A stretch of 64,000 nt of DNA from Coriobacteriia bacterium (GTDB lineage: Bacteria; Actinomycetota; Coriobacteriia; Anaerosomatales; SLCP01): NCBI GenBank assembly GCA_030603745.1, contig JAUVXE010000011.1, positions 1-64,000 on the forward strand, in the 5' to 3' direction. Under the pieces are notes generated by a model. It was not told where the DNA came from. It was given only the letters and a program-made list of their open reading frames with translations, and ran no database searches. The translations under genes were made by a program, and so were the position numbers. This document shows positions 53,684 to 64,000 of this stretch, piece after piece; the first letter of the stretch is position 1; the number at the start of each line of letters is the position of its first letter.

Positions 53684-55003
53684 TCACGTCGCGCGGAGCG
53701 CCTCGCCGAGGAGCCCCTCCCCCTCGCGTCCGGTCAGCCTGACCCGCACGACCTCGCCCACGCGCCACGCGCGGCCCTCATCCGCCGCCACGCGCACGGT
53801 GAGGTAGTCCTCGCTCGTCCCCCGCGCCCCGCGCTCGTCCACGTGTTCCACGAGCACCTCGGCCTCCTCGCCGAGGCGCCCGGCCGCGTGCCGCTCGCGC
53901 AGGACGGCGTCGAGCTCGCGCAGCGCCGCCGCACGACTCGCGCCCGCCCCGGGGTCCACCCGGCCCGCCATCCCCGCGGCCCGCGTCCCGCTCCTCGGCG
54001 AATACCGAAAGACGTGCAGCCGCGCGAAGCCGAGCTCCTCCACGGCGGCGAGCGTGGCCGCGGCGTCGGCGTCGGTCTCGCCCGGGAAGGCGGTCATCAC
54101 GTCGGTGGTCACCGCCAGGCCGGGAAGGGCCGCCCGCGCCGCTTCGACCCGCGCGGCGAACCCCGCACGCGTGTAGCCGCGCCCCATCGCCGCGAGCACC
54201 GCGTCGGAGCCCGACTGCAGCGGCACGTGCAGGTGCGGACAGGCCGCCGGCGTCTCGGCGAGCGCCTCGAGGAGGGCCGGCGTCACGTCGAGCGGCTCGA
54301 TGCTCGAGATGCGGATCCGCGCGATCCCGGTCGCGGCGACCGCGCGCACGAGCGCGGCGAGATCTCCCGCGCCCGCAACGGCCCCCGCGTCGCCCGCGTC
54401 GCCCGCGGACGCGCCCGGATCGGCGTAGCGGCCGATGTTGATGCCGGTGAGCACCACCTCGGCCACCCCCGCTGCCTCGAGGCGCTCCACCTCGGCGACG
54501 ACCTCGGCGAGCGGGACGGAGCGCGGCACTCCGCGGGCGTAGGGCACGATGCAGTAGGCGCAGAACGCGTCGCACCCGTCGGCGACCTTGACCGCGGCGC
54601 GCGTCCGGAAGCCCTCTCCCGCCCGGACCCGTTCAGCGGGCGGCGGGGCCTCCACGCCGAGGAGGTCCGCCACGCGCCCCGCCACGCGCTCGCGGTCCGG
54701 TTCGACGACCACCCGCTCGCCGAGCGCGGCGAGCTCTCCGGTGTCGAGCGCGGCGAGGCACCCGCTCACCACCACGACCGGCGCCTGCGCAAGGCCGAGC
54801 GCGTGGCGCACGGCCTTGCGGGCCTTGCGGTCCGCCTCGGCGGTGACGGTGCAGGTGTTGACCACGACCACCGCGGCCTCTTCCTCGGCGACCACGCGTA
54901 CCCCCCTGCCGAGGAGATCGGCCGCCGCGTCCTCGCTCTCGACGCGGTTGACCTTGCAGCCGAAGGTCCGGAACGCGACGGCGAGCCGCCGAGGGTCAGT
55001 CAC
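53684..55003 (-). CDS. tRNA t6A37 methylthiotransferase MtaB-like
   Basis: 439 aa. The N-terminal UPF0004 domain has FRTFGCKVNRVESE, VVVNTCTVTAEAD and VVVSGCLAA (three Fe-S Cys). The radical SAM motif is KVADGCDAFCAYCIVPYARG (C-x3-C-x2-C). A C-terminal TRAM region (EAEVLVEHVDERGARG) ends the protein. It converts t6A to ms2t6A in tRNAs. It overlaps rsmE by 8 bp. Confidence 0.92.
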   Translation of the reverse strand: MTDPRRLAVAFRTFGCKVNRVESEDAAADLLGRGVRVVAEEEAAVVVVNTCTVTAEADRKARKAVRHALGLAQAPVVVVSGCLAALDTGELAALGERVVVEPDRERVAGRVADLLGVEAPPPAERVRAGEGFRTRAAVKVADGCDAFCAYCIVPYARGVPRSVPLAEVVAEVERLEAAGVAEVVLTGINIGRYADPGASAGDAGDAGAVAGAGDLAALVRAVAATGIARIRISSIEPLDVTPALLEALAETPAACPHLHVPLQSGSDAVLAAMGRGYTRAGFAARVEAARAALPGLAVTTDVMTAFPGETDADAAATLAAVEELGFARLHVFRYSPRSGTRAAGMAGRVDPGAGASRAAALRELDAVLRERHAAGRLGEEAEVLVEHVDERGARGTSEDYLTVRVAADEGRAWRVGEVVRVRLTGREGEGLLGEALRAT

Positions 55004-55775
55004 GGGGACGTCCTCCGAGCGCGCCGAGCTCGTAGAGCACGAGGGCGGCGGCGGCGATGCCCGCGGTCTCGGCGCGCAGGACCGTGGCGCCGAGGGTGAC
55101 CGCGCGCGCCCCGGCCCGCTCGAGCGAGTAGACCTCCTCGGCGGTCAGCCCGCCCTCGGGGCCCACGACGACAGCGACGCGCGACGAGGCCGTGGCGCCG
55201 GCCTCGTCGAGGGCCTCGCCGATGCCCGGGCCGGTGTGGACGGCACCCTCCCACGCCACGAGCACCACGTCGTGACCGGCGACGAGCGCGTCCGCCGCGC
55301 CGGCGATCGGGGCGGGGTCGCTCACCTCCGGCACCGTGACCCGCTGGGACTGCTTGGCGGCGGCCATCGCGACGCGCCGCCACCGCTCGCCGCGCGCTGC
55401 CGCCTTCTCGGAGGTGAGGCGCACGACCGAGCGCTCGGTGAGCACCGGCGCCACCGCGGCGACGCCGAGCTCGGTCGCCTTCTCGATCACGAGGTCGACC
55501 TTGTCGCCCTTGGCGACCCCTTGCACGAGCGTGACCGCCGGGGTCCCCACGTCGGGCAGGCGCGAGAACCCGTCGGCGATGAGGCCGTGCTGGTCCGCGC
55601 TCACCACCCGCGCCGACCAGGCCGCACCGGCCGGCTCGACCACCACGATGGGCGCCCCGGCCCGCATCCTGAGCACCGTCGCCGCGTGGTGCAGGTCGGC
55701 GGTCGAGAGCGGCAGCGGCGCGCGGGCGGCGTCAGCGCCGAGCGGGGCGGTCAGGAAGAAGCGGTGAGCGGACAC
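54996..55775 (-). CDS. rsmE: 16S rRNA m3U1498 methyltransferase
   Basis: 259 aa. An N-terminal PUA-like domain (HRFFLTAPL, LSTADLHHAATVLRMRAGAP) precedes the SPOUT knot: VTLVQGVAKGDKVDLVIEKA, TELGVAAVAPVLTERSVV, RWRRVAMAAAKQSQRVTVPE, VVVGPEGGLTAEEV and VTLGATVLRAETAGIAAAAL. It methylates U1498 of 16S rRNA. Between dnaJ and mtaB, as in many Gram-positives; prmA is absent here. Confidence 0.94.
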   Translation of the reverse strand: MSAHRFFLTAPLGADAARAPLPLSTADLHHAATVLRMRAGAPIVVVEPAGAAWSARVVSADQHGLIADGFSRLPDVGTPAVTLVQGVAKGDKVDLVIEKATELGVAAVAPVLTERSVVRLTSEKAAARGERWRRVAMAAAKQSQRVTVPEVSDPAPIAGAADALVAGHDVVLVAWEGAVHTGPGIGEALDEAGATASSRVAVVVGPEGGLTAEEVYSLERAGARAVTLGATVLRAETAGIAAAALVLYELGALGGRPRD

Positions 55776-55800
55776 GGCGGCCCTCCTCGGCGTGGGGGCG

Positions 55801-56928
55801 TCAGCCCGACAACCAGTCCTTGAGACGATCGAGCGGGGTCGGCCGCGCGGTGTCGCCGAAGGTCTCCGCGAGCTCGCCGAGGAGCTCCCGCTGGCGCTTG
55901 GTGAGCTTGGCCGGGATGTCGATCGACGCGTGCACGATGAGGTCGCCGCGACCCGAGCCGCGCAGCCGCGGCATGCCGGCGCCGCGCACCCGCAGCGTGT
56001 CGCCGTACTGCGTGCCGGGCGGCACGTCGAGCGTGACGTCGCTTTCGAGCCCCGGCGCCTCGACCGACGCGCCGAGAGCGGCCTCGGTGATCGTGAGCGA
56101 CATGCGCGCGTGCAGGTCGGCGCCCTCGCGGTGGAGGAACTCGTGCGGCGCGATGCGCACCGTGACGAGCAGGTCGCCCGCCGCGGCGCCCCGCACGCCG
56201 GCCTCGCCGCGTCCGGGGACGCGGATCTGCATGCCGTCCTCGATACCCGCGGGGATCTCGATCTCGACGTGATCGCGGTCGGGCACGCGCCCCTGGCCGG
56301 CGCACTCCGGGCACGGGGTGGCGACCACCGATCCGGTCGCGCCGCAGCCGTCGCACGGGGAGAGCGTCTGCATCGTGCCGAGGATGGTGCGGCGCTCGGA
56401 ACGCCTCTGCCCGGAGCCGTTGCAGATCGGGCACGTGGAGGTGCCGGTGCCGTCCGCCGAACCGGTCGCGTCGCACTCCTCGCACTCGACGAGCCGGTTG
56501 ACCGCCACCTCCTTGGTGACGCCCATCGCGGCGTCCTCGAGGGTGATCACCATCTGGACCGCCATGTCGCGGCCCTCGGTCCGCGCCCGGCGCGCTCCGG
56601 CGCCCCCCGCCATCCCGCCGAAGAAGGCGCTGAACAGGTCGTCCATCCCGAACCCGCCGCCGAACAGGTCGCCGAGGTCCGGGCCGGCACCCGCGCCCAT
56701 CCGCGGGTCGACGGTGCCGTAGCGGTCGTACATCTCGCGCTTGGCGGGGTCCGAGAGCACGTCGTAGGCCTCGTTGACCGCCTTGAACCGCTCCTCGGCG
56801 TCCCCGTCCTTGCAGACGTCCGGGTGGCACTCGCGCGCCTTGCGGCGGAACGCCTTCTTGATCTCGGACTCGGTCGCGCCCCGCTCGACGCCGAGCAGCG
56901 CGTAGTAGTCGGTGGTACCAGTGGACAC
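55801..56928 (-). CDS. dnaJ: Chaperone protein DnaJ
   Basis: 375 aa from a GTG that shares the G of the hrcA stop (TAGTG) after GGAGGAG. J-domain with HPD in ARECHPDVCKDG, a G/F region (FGGGFGMDDLFSAFFGGMAG), four zinc repeats (CEECDATG, CPICNGSG, CDGCGATG, CPECAGQG) and a C-terminal substrate domain. It partners DnaK, which is not encoded in this window. Controlled by the CIRCE promoter upstream of hrcA. Confidence 0.96.
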   Translation of the reverse strand: MSTGTTDYYALLGVERGATESEIKKAFRRKARECHPDVCKDGDAEERFKAVNEAYDVLSDPAKREMYDRYGTVDPRMGAGAGPDLGDLFGGGFGMDDLFSAFFGGMAGGAGARRARTEGRDMAVQMVITLEDAAMGVTKEVAVNRLVECEECDATGSADGTGTSTCPICNGSGQRRSERRTILGTMQTLSPCDGCGATGSVVATPCPECAGQGRVPDRDHVEIEIPAGIEDGMQIRVPGRGEAGVRGAAAGDLLVTVRIAPHEFLHREGADLHARMSLTITEAALGASVEAPGLESDVTLDVPPGTQYGDTLRVRGAGMPRLRGSGRGDLIVHASIDIPAKLTKRQRELLGELAETFGDTARPTPLDRLKDWLSG

Positions 56929-57962
56929 TAGGTCTCCTCCGTGGTCGGTGCGGTCAACATCTCCGAGAGCCCCTCGGCGACTGAGTGTACGGCGGCGATC
57001 GATCGCGAGTAGTCCATGCGCGTGGGCCCGATCACGCCCACCACGCCGTCGGCGTCACCGGGGCCGTACCGCGCGGCCACCACGCTCATCTGGCCGAGCT
57101 CGCTCACGTGGTTCTCGCTGCCGATGCGGACCGTGAGCCCGCCGGTGCGCATGAGGTCGGAGAGCGTCTCGAGGAGCGCGAGGCCGTCCTCGAGCATGGC
57201 GAGCAGCGGACGCGCGAGCGAGGCGTCGGCGAACTCCGGCAGGCCGAGGAGCTCGGGCGTCCCCACGTGATAGAGCCGGTCGCGGTCGGCCTCCTCGAGG
57301 CACGAGAGGACCGAGCCCATCACCTCGGCGAGCAGCCTGCCCTGCGGCGACCCGTCGTCGGCGGCCGCGCGCAGCGTGCGGACCTCGGCGGCCCGCTTGT
57401 CCACGAGCGCCGCGCCGAGCGCGCGTTCCACCTCCGCGAGGCGCTCCGGCGAGACCTCGGCGGCAAGGTCGACGTGACGGTTGACCACCTGGCCGCTCTC
57501 GGTGATCACCACCACGAGCACCCGCCGGGGACCCATCGAGAGCAGGTCGACGCGGCGGATCCGCGCCACGCCGAGCGTGGGAGCGGTCACGACCGCCACG
57601 TAGTGGGTGAGGTTGGAGAGCAACGCCGAGGTCTGGCGCATGAGCTGGTCGACCTCGCTCGCGAGCACGAGGGGTGCCGGCCGCGCCCCGGGCGTGCCGG
57701 AACGCGCGGCGAGCGACTCGCGATCGAGCAGGTCGTCGACGAACGCGCGGTAACCGAGGTCGGTGGGCACCCGGCCCGACGACACGTGGGGCTGGTGGAC
57801 GTAGCCCGTCTCCTCGAGCGCGGAAAGCTCGTTTCGGACCGTGGCCGGAGAGCACCCAAGGCGGTGCCGCTCCACCAGGTGCTTCGATGCGACCGGCTGG
57901 CCGCTCGCGATGTACTCCTCCACCAGCGCCTGGAGTACCAGGCGCCTGCGGTCGCTCAACAC
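56928..57962 (-). CDS. hrcA: Heat-inducible transcription repressor HrcA
   Basis: 344 aa from GTG 57962 (GAGGTGAG upstream). The N-terminal winged helix reads LSDRRRLVLQALVEEYIASG, QPVASKHLVERHRLGCSPAT and VRNELSALEETGYVHQPHVS. A GAF-like dimer domain follows, with LTVRIGSENHVSELGQMSVV near the end. It represses by binding CIRCE, which lies just upstream at 58013-58039, so the hrcA-dnaJ pair is self-regulated. Confidence 0.96.
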   Translation of the reverse strand: MLSDRRRLVLQALVEEYIASGQPVASKHLVERHRLGCSPATVRNELSALEETGYVHQPHVSSGRVPTDLGYRAFVDDLLDRESLAARSGTPGARPAPLVLASEVDQLMRQTSALLSNLTHYVAVVTAPTLGVARIRRVDLLSMGPRRVLVVVITESGQVVNRHVDLAAEVSPERLAEVERALGAALVDKRAAEVRTLRAAADDGSPQGRLLAEVMGSVLSCLEEADRDRLYHVGTPELLGLPEFADASLARPLLAMLEDGLALLETLSDLMRTGGLTVRIGSENHVSELGQMSVVAARYGPGDADGVVGVIGPTRMDYSRSIAAVHSVAEGLSEMLTAPTTEET

Positions 57963-58012
57963 AGCTCTCACCTCGGGATCCGGGGCCGCGACAGGGCAGC
58001 CGTGGGTGCCGG

Positions 58013-58039
58013 CTGGCACTCGATTATAGCGAGTGCTAG
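58013..58039 (-). promoter_or_regulatory. CIRCE operator with promoter -10 box
   Basis: Read on the minus strand: CTAGCACTC, nine bases, GAGTGCCAG, matching the CIRCE consensus TTAGCACTC-N9-GAGTGCTAA with end mismatches. The nine-base spacer GCTATAATC contains a perfect TATAAT, so HrcA binding would cover the -10 box directly. It overlaps the hemW stop codon and lies about 50 bp upstream of the hrcA start. Confidence 0.93.
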
Positions 58040-59296
58040 GCCAGTCCGCGACGGGCGCCGGCGTTCCAGACCGCGGCGAACACCTCGTTGCCGAGGAGCC
58101 ATCCCGCGGGCGTGACCCGCCACCGGCCCCCAGCGTGCTCGACGAGTCCCTGCGCGGCGAGTCCGGCGAGCGCCTCGCACGCCCCGGCCTCCTCGGCGAG
58201 CCTGTCGGTGATCCCCTCGGCGAGGCGCAGACCGAGCATCGCGTCCTCGGCAGCGGCCTCGGGAGCGGTGAGGAACTCGACGTCCTCGGGCGGGCCCACC
58301 GGCTTGCGCAGGAACGCGACCGTGTCGGCGGAGCGGGTGAAGCGCACGCGCGCCGCGCCGTCGGGCAGCTCGGTGACGGTCCGGCCGATCCCCGCCACGC
58401 CCGGGTCGCCCCACGCCTCACACCGCACGGCGGCGGCGAACGTCTCGGCGGACACCATGCTCGCCGCCGAGGGACCGATGCCCAGGTAGGGCCGCCCCGT
58501 CCAGTAGCCGCTGTTGTGCACGGCCCGCTCCCCCGCCCGGGCGTAGCTCGCCACCTCATAGCGCGCGAGGCCCGCCTCGCCGAGGAGCGCCTCCGCGAGC
58601 GCCATCATCTCCGCGGCGAGGTCCGGATCAGGCTCGCCGATCGCACCGGACGCGAGCCGGTCGGCGAGCACGGTGCCGTGCTCGACGGCGAGCGGGTAGA
58701 CGCTCACGTGCCCGGCGCCGGTGGCGATCGCGCGTTCGAGGGTGTCGCGCCACGACGCGAGCGTCTGGCCCGGCACCCCGCACATGAGGTCGAGCGACAG
58801 GTGCGCCCCGGTCGAGGCGAGCTCGGTCGCCGCCCGCGCGGCGCGCGCCGCGTCGTGGCACCGGCCGAGGGTGCGCAACACCTCGTCGTCGAAGGACTGC
58901 ACGCCGAGGGAGAAGCGCGTGACACCGCTCGCCACGAGACGCGCGGCGGTGGCAGGGTCGGTGGTGTCGGGGTTGCTCTCGACCGTGACCTCGGCGCCCG
59001 CGCGCACGCGGGCGCAGTCGCGGATGCCGTCGAGCAGCGTCACGAGGGACTCGCCGAGGGTCGTCGGGGTCCCGCCGCCCACGTAGATGCTCACGACGTC
59101 GTCGAGCGCACCGAGCGCCGCCCAGTGCGCCGCGCCCTCGGCCACCGCCCACGCGAAGTGGTCGGCGATGCCGGGCTCGGCGGGCAGCGGCGCCGAGTGG
59201 AAGTCGCAGTACGCGCACTTGAGCACGCAGAACGGGACGTGGACGTAGAGTGAGACGGGCCCGGGGCCCGGCATCAGGTCGCGCGTGTCCGCCGGC

Positions 59297-59304
<8 letters not shown>
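58036..59304 (-). CDS. hemW: Radical SAM heme chaperone HemW
   Basis: 422 aa. The Fe-S motif is [20 protein letters not shown] (C-x3-C-x2-C followed by D-F, the HemW rather than HemN form). Further motifs: [43 protein letters not shown] and [13 protein letters not shown]. The C-terminal HemN_C domain is present. It probably traffics heme rather than acting as coproporphyrinogen oxidase. Overlaps lepA by 8 bp. Confidence 0.94.
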
Positions 59305-61099
<1,795 letters not shown>

Positions 61100-61211
61100 G
61101 TCTGCGAAAGTGTAGCAGGGCGCGCGGTGTGCGGGAACGGCGGGTGCGTGACGGCCCGGTGACGGCGTGGCGCGTGGACTGTCCCGCCCGCCTCGCCTGA
61201 AGGATAGTGAG

Positions 61212-62081
61212 ATGATGTGCTCCCGAAGGGTCATAGCGAGCGTCTTCGCCCTGGTCGTGGTCGCGTGCGCGCTCATCGCATGGCGCGACACCCGCATGCC
61301 CGTGTTGCACGAGGTGGTCGTGCCGGTCGAGGGTCTCGGCCGCGAGGTGCGCGTCCTGCACGCGAGCGACCTGCACTCGTCGCGGTTCGGCGAGGGCCAG
61401 CACCGGCTCGCCGCCCTCCTGGCGGGAGCGGGACCCTTCGACGCCGCCGTCCTCACCGGCGACCTCGTGGTGCGCGACGCCCCTGACGACGTCGCCCGGG
61501 CGCTCGAGCTCGCCTCGCTCGCACTCGAACACGCCGAGGAGGTCTTCTTCTACCCCGGGAACCACGACGGCCCCGCGCTCGCCTCGGCCCTCGCCGGGAT
61601 CGGGATCCGCGACCTCGCCGACCACGACGCCGGGTCGCGGGTCGGCGAGGTCGCGACGGACGCCGGCACGGTGCTGGTGGCACCGGTGTGGGAGGCCGCC
61701 GGGGACGGCTCCGCGGACCTCGTGCTCCTCGCCACGCACCACCCGCTCGCCCCCGGCGCGCTCGACTCGTTCGCAGGAGGTCGCGGACGCACCACGGTCG
61801 TGCTCGCGGGACACACGCACGGCGGACAGGTGCACCTTCCGCTCGTGGGGGCGCTCGTGGCGCCACGACCCGCGGACCCCACCGACACGTCGGAGCGCAG
61901 GCCCGGCGCCACCGACTGGTTCTTCCCCGACCTTCGCGGGCTGCACGTGACCGGCCTCTACGGGTCGGAGGGCACCTATCAACACGTCTCCGCGGGACTC
62001 GGGACCCACGCCGTCCCGGTGCGGTTCGGCCCGCGAAGCTCGATGACGGTGCTGCGTTTCGTGCCGGCCCCCGCTCGGTGA
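61212..62081 (+). CDS. Membrane-anchored metallophosphoesterase
   Basis: 289 aa from ATG 61212 (AAGGA upstream). One N-terminal TM (about residues 7-25) anchors an extracytoplasmic calcineurin-like domain with [54 protein letters not shown] and [18 protein letters not shown]: all metal-binding signatures are complete. It resembles YkuE-type UDP-2,3-diacylglucosamine pyrophosphatase relatives, but the substrate is unknown. Divergent from lepA. Confidence 0.88.
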   Translation: MMCSRRVIASVFALVVVACALIAWRDTRMPVLHEVVVPVEGLGREVRVLHASDLHSSRFGEGQHRLAALLAGAGPFDAAVLTGDLVVRDAPDDVARALELASLALEHAEEVFFYPGNHDGPALASALAGIGIRDLADHDAGSRVGEVATDAGTVLVAPVWEAAGDGSADLVLLATHHPLAPGALDSFAGGRGRTTVVLAGHTHGGQVHLPLVGALVAPRPADPTDTSERRPGATDWFFPDLRGLHVTGLYGSEGTYQHVSAGLGTHAVPVRFGPRSSMTVLRFVPAPAR

Positions 62082-62171
62082 CCCCCCGGCGCCCCGTCTG
62101 GGCGCTGTCCGCGGACGTCCGCGGCCTGCCGACGCCCGCGCACGCCCCTTCCCGCGGGGATCCCGCTTGTG

Positions 62172-62177
62172 CTAGAC
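62172..62177 (+). promoter_or_regulatory. Possible rpsT promoter -10 box
   Basis: TAGACT at 62172-62177 with a weak TTCCCG 18 bp upstream. It lies about 70 bp before the rpsT start in an otherwise gene-free gap. Confidence 0.4.
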
Positions 62178-62244
62178 TCTCACGGTTCGTCGACACCCCA
62201 CTGCGACGACGGGCACCATCACGGATTCGAGAGGAACTGCACCT

Positions 62245-62511
62245 GTGGCCAACATCAAGAGCCAGAAGAAGCGCGTGCTGACCAACGCCAAGGCGCACGA
62301 GCGCAACAAGGCGGTCAAGTCCGAGATCAAGACCGCGATCAAGAAGGTGGACGCCGCCGTCGCCGAGGGTGACGCCGCCGCGGCCAAGTCCGCCGCCGAG
62401 AGCGCCGCCCGCCTGCTGGACAAGGCCGCCTCCAAGGGCGTCATCCACAAGAACCAGGCGGCCAACCGCAAGTCGGGCGTCGTCAAGCGCGCCGCCGACC
62501 TCGAGGGCTAG
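62245..62511 (+). CDS. rpsT: Ribosomal protein S20
   Basis: 88 aa from a GTG with GAGAGGA upstream. The N-terminus [20 protein letters not shown] is the S20 signature, and the rest ([40 protein letters not shown]) is a basic three-helix bundle. It binds 16S rRNA early in 30S assembly. It converges with holA. Confidence 0.98.
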   Translation: MANIKSQKKRVLTNAKAHERNKAVKSEIKTAIKKVDAAVAEGDAAAAKSAAESAARLLDKAASKGVIHKNQAANRKSGVVKRAADLEG

Positions 62512-62519
62512 CGCAGGGC

Positions 62520-63497
62520 CTACGCCGCGCGGCACACCTCGACAACCCAGCGTTCGAAGACGAGTCGGGCATCCCGGCTCGTTTTCATGTGCGCCTCGAC
62601 CTCGGCGGCGGCGCGCAGGGCGTCCACGAGTTCTTCGGCGGTGAACCGCCCGGCCTGCCGGACGAGGTTGCGGGCCTGCCACTCGAGGATCCCGACCTCG
62701 CGCGCGACCGCCGTGAGGGAGCCTGCTCCCGGACGCTCCTGGACCGCGGTGAGCGAGAGCAGGGTGCGCACGTGGCGCACGCTCATCGCATGGATCCCAT
62801 GGATCGACTCCCCGTCGGCCAGCAGCGCGGCGAGCAGCCTCAGCGCGGCGCGTGCGTCACGGGAGCCGAGCGCGTCGAGGAAGGCGAAGATCGAGGTGGG
62901 CGCGGTGGCCGAGACCACCTGCTCGACCTCCTCGCGCGAGAGCGTCTCCTCGGAGCCGGAGAAGGCGATGATCTTGTCGATCTCGATGGCGATCCGCCGC
63001 AGGTCGTGGCCGACCGCGCGCACGAGCACCTCGGCGGCGTCGAGCCCGATCCTCCGTCCGCGCTCCGCGAACATCCCAACGACCGTCTTGGGGTACTCGT
63101 GTTTGCCCGGCGCCTTGTACTCGGCGATCCCTCCGAGCTTGTCGATCGCCTTGTAGACGCGGAGGTTCTTGGCCATCTTGGCCGCGACGAGCACCAGCGT
63201 GGTCTCGGGGTTCGGGTCCGCGGCGTAGTCCGCGAGCGTGCCGAGGTGGTCCGTGCTCAGCTTGTCCGCGCGGTTGACGATCACGAGGCGGCGCTCGGAC
63301 ATGAACGGGAGCGTGTTGGCGGCCGCGACGATGTCGTCGGCCGCCGCCGTCTCCCCGTCGAAGGTGTCGAGGTTGAAGTCGAGGTCGGCCACGGCCGCCA
63401 GCCGCTTCTTGAGACGGGTGACCGCCTGCTCGAGGAGGAGGTCCTCCGATCCGTGGATCAGATAGACGGGCTTGAGGTCTGCGAGTTCGTTCGCCAT
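62520..63497 (-). CDS. holA: DNA polymerase III subunit delta
   Basis: About 325 aa from ATG 63497. Motifs typical of HolA: LKPVYLIHGSEDLLLEQAVT, LDFNLDTFDGETAAADDIV, LPFMSERRLVIVNRADKLS, HDLRRIAIEIDKIIAFSG and SIFAFLDALGSRDARAALRL. It is the clamp-loader delta subunit. The frame of comEC runs into this gene from the right (see comEC). Confidence 0.93.
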   Translation of the reverse strand: MANELADLKPVYLIHGSEDLLLEQAVTRLKKRLAAVADLDFNLDTFDGETAAADDIVAAANTLPFMSERRLVIVNRADKLSTDHLGTLADYAADPNPETTLVLVAAKMAKNLRVYKAIDKLGGIAEYKAPGKHEYPKTVVGMFAERGRRIGLDAAEVLVRAVGHDLRRIAIEIDKIIAFSGSEETLSREEVEQVVSATAPTSIFAFLDALGSRDARAALRLLAALLADGESIHGIHAMSVRHVRTLLSLTAVQERPGAGSLTAVAREVGILEWQARNLVRQAGRFTAEELVDALRAAAEVEAHMKTSRDARLVFERWVVEVCRAA

Positions 63498-64000
63498 CGG
63501 GTGTCGGGCTGCTTCCGGTCGAGGGGGCGGCACCCGCGATTGTCCCACATCCCGCCGCCGCGAGACCACGTCTTCGAGGCCTGACCGAGAACGACCCGTC
63601 CCCCGCGAGCGTGACCTCGAGCGTGCCGTTCACGTCGGTCCGCGTGACCGCGATGCCCCGCTCGCCGAGGAGGGCGAGCAACGACGCCGACGGATGGCCG
63701 AAGTCGTTGCCGGCCCCCACGCTCACGAGCGCGACCCGGGGAGTGAGCACATCGAGCGCCTCGGGCGTGACCCCGTTCGCGCTCCCGTGATGGGGCACGA
63801 GCATGAGGTCGACGTCGGGCACCTCCCCGCTTCTCAGCAGCGCGTCCCAGACGGGCGCCTCGGCATCCCCGGCGAGCAGCGCCGAGAAGCCGCCTCTCGT
63901 GAGGTGGAGCACGACGCTCGTATCGTTCGTGGACAGCCCCCGGTCCGGCCCCCTCGGCCAGAGGACGCGCAGGCGCGCCTCCCCCACGGCGAGCCCGTCG
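63498..64000 (-). CDS. comEC: ComEC/Rec2-like competence protein, C-terminal part (partial)
   Basis: Only the 3' end is in the window; the 5' part lies beyond 64000. The metallo-beta-lactamase-like domain is seen: TSVVLHLTRGGFSALLAGDA, VDLMLVPHHGSANGVTPEAL and VALVSVGAGNDFGHPSASLL, followed by GIAVTRTDVNGTLEVTL. ComEC imports single-stranded DNA. No stop is found at the expected place; the frame stays open to 62857, far into holA. The true end is probably near 63560-63500, and a frameshift or sequence error may hide it. Confidence 0.8.

Overview
This window is a GC-rich bacterial chromosome segment. The best guess is a Coriobacteriia-like or other deep-branching high-GC actinobacterium, made from gene content and not from any search. 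It has separate glyQ and glyS, a membrane pyrophosphatase, pyruvate phosphate dikinase with its regulator, hrcA-dnaJ under a CIRCE operator without grpE or dnaK, and a Bacillota-like order of housekeeping genes (holA, rpsT, lepA, hemW, hrcA, dnaJ, rsmE, mtaB, phoH, pgpH, ybeY, dagK, CNNM, cdd, era, deoC, recO, glyQ, glyS, ppsR, ppdK, dgt, hppA, dnaG, rpoD).

Region 1 (610-15827, all minus strand) is an exopolysaccharide or glycoprotein-glycan locus. A PASTA-amidase, a divergent LCP-like protein and a one-TM protein come first. A fused Wzc-type chain-length regulator/BY-kinase, a Wzx flippase, an O-antigen-ligase/polymerase-like protein, a GT4 glycosyltransferase and a PglC-type initiating transferase follow. 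PglD-, PglE- and PglF-like enzymes, WecB and GalE end the run. PglF, PglE, PglD and PglC together would make UDP-N,N'-diacetylbacillosamine and start a lipid-linked glycan with it. The first 609 bases are non-coding and repetitive.

Region 2 (15905-27367) is an integrated element of about 11.4 kb. It is bounded by a perfect 49-bp direct repeat lying in a CAT-anticodon tRNA gene, probably tRNA-Ile2. The repeat covers the 5' half of the tRNA, so the element sits upstream of the intact copy, the reverse of the usual arrangement. Paired TGCTCTCA boxes lie 92-93 bp inside both ends and look like integrase arm sites. The left arm (minus strand) encodes a tyrosine integrase, an excisionase-like HTH protein and small coupled genes. 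The middle (plus strand) encodes a replication and nuclease module: an SSB-like protein, a PD-(D/E)XK nuclease, a DnaB-like helicase, an Nmad1-like protein and an Hjc-like nuclease. The right end encodes an amidase endolysin and a holin. No capsid, tail, portal or terminase gene is visible. The RNA ligase RtcB is split: its N-terminal half is at 25451 (+) and its C-terminal half at 20144-19462 (-). Joining the halves at a shared AGATCC gives a continuous in-frame RtcB, so an inversion probably broke the gene. Two further genes lack their 5' ends at the same breakpoints.

Region 3 (27368-36501) holds a repeat-rich intergenic zone, a tRNA-Asn with its own promoter, a response regulator with an HD-GYP output domain, rpoD, dnaG, the K+-dependent-type membrane pyrophosphatase with a clear promoter, a small ArsR-like regulator and another repeat-rich zone. 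A recurring motif, roughly TTCGACNNYCGTGAAAGG, appears only in the three large non-coding zones (1-609, 27368-28086, 35653-36501).

Region 4 (36502-64000) is the dense housekeeping block listed above, mostly minus strand with start/stop overlaps that suggest long operons. Plus-strand exceptions are a metallophosphoesterase and rpsT. The window ends inside the 3' part of comEC.
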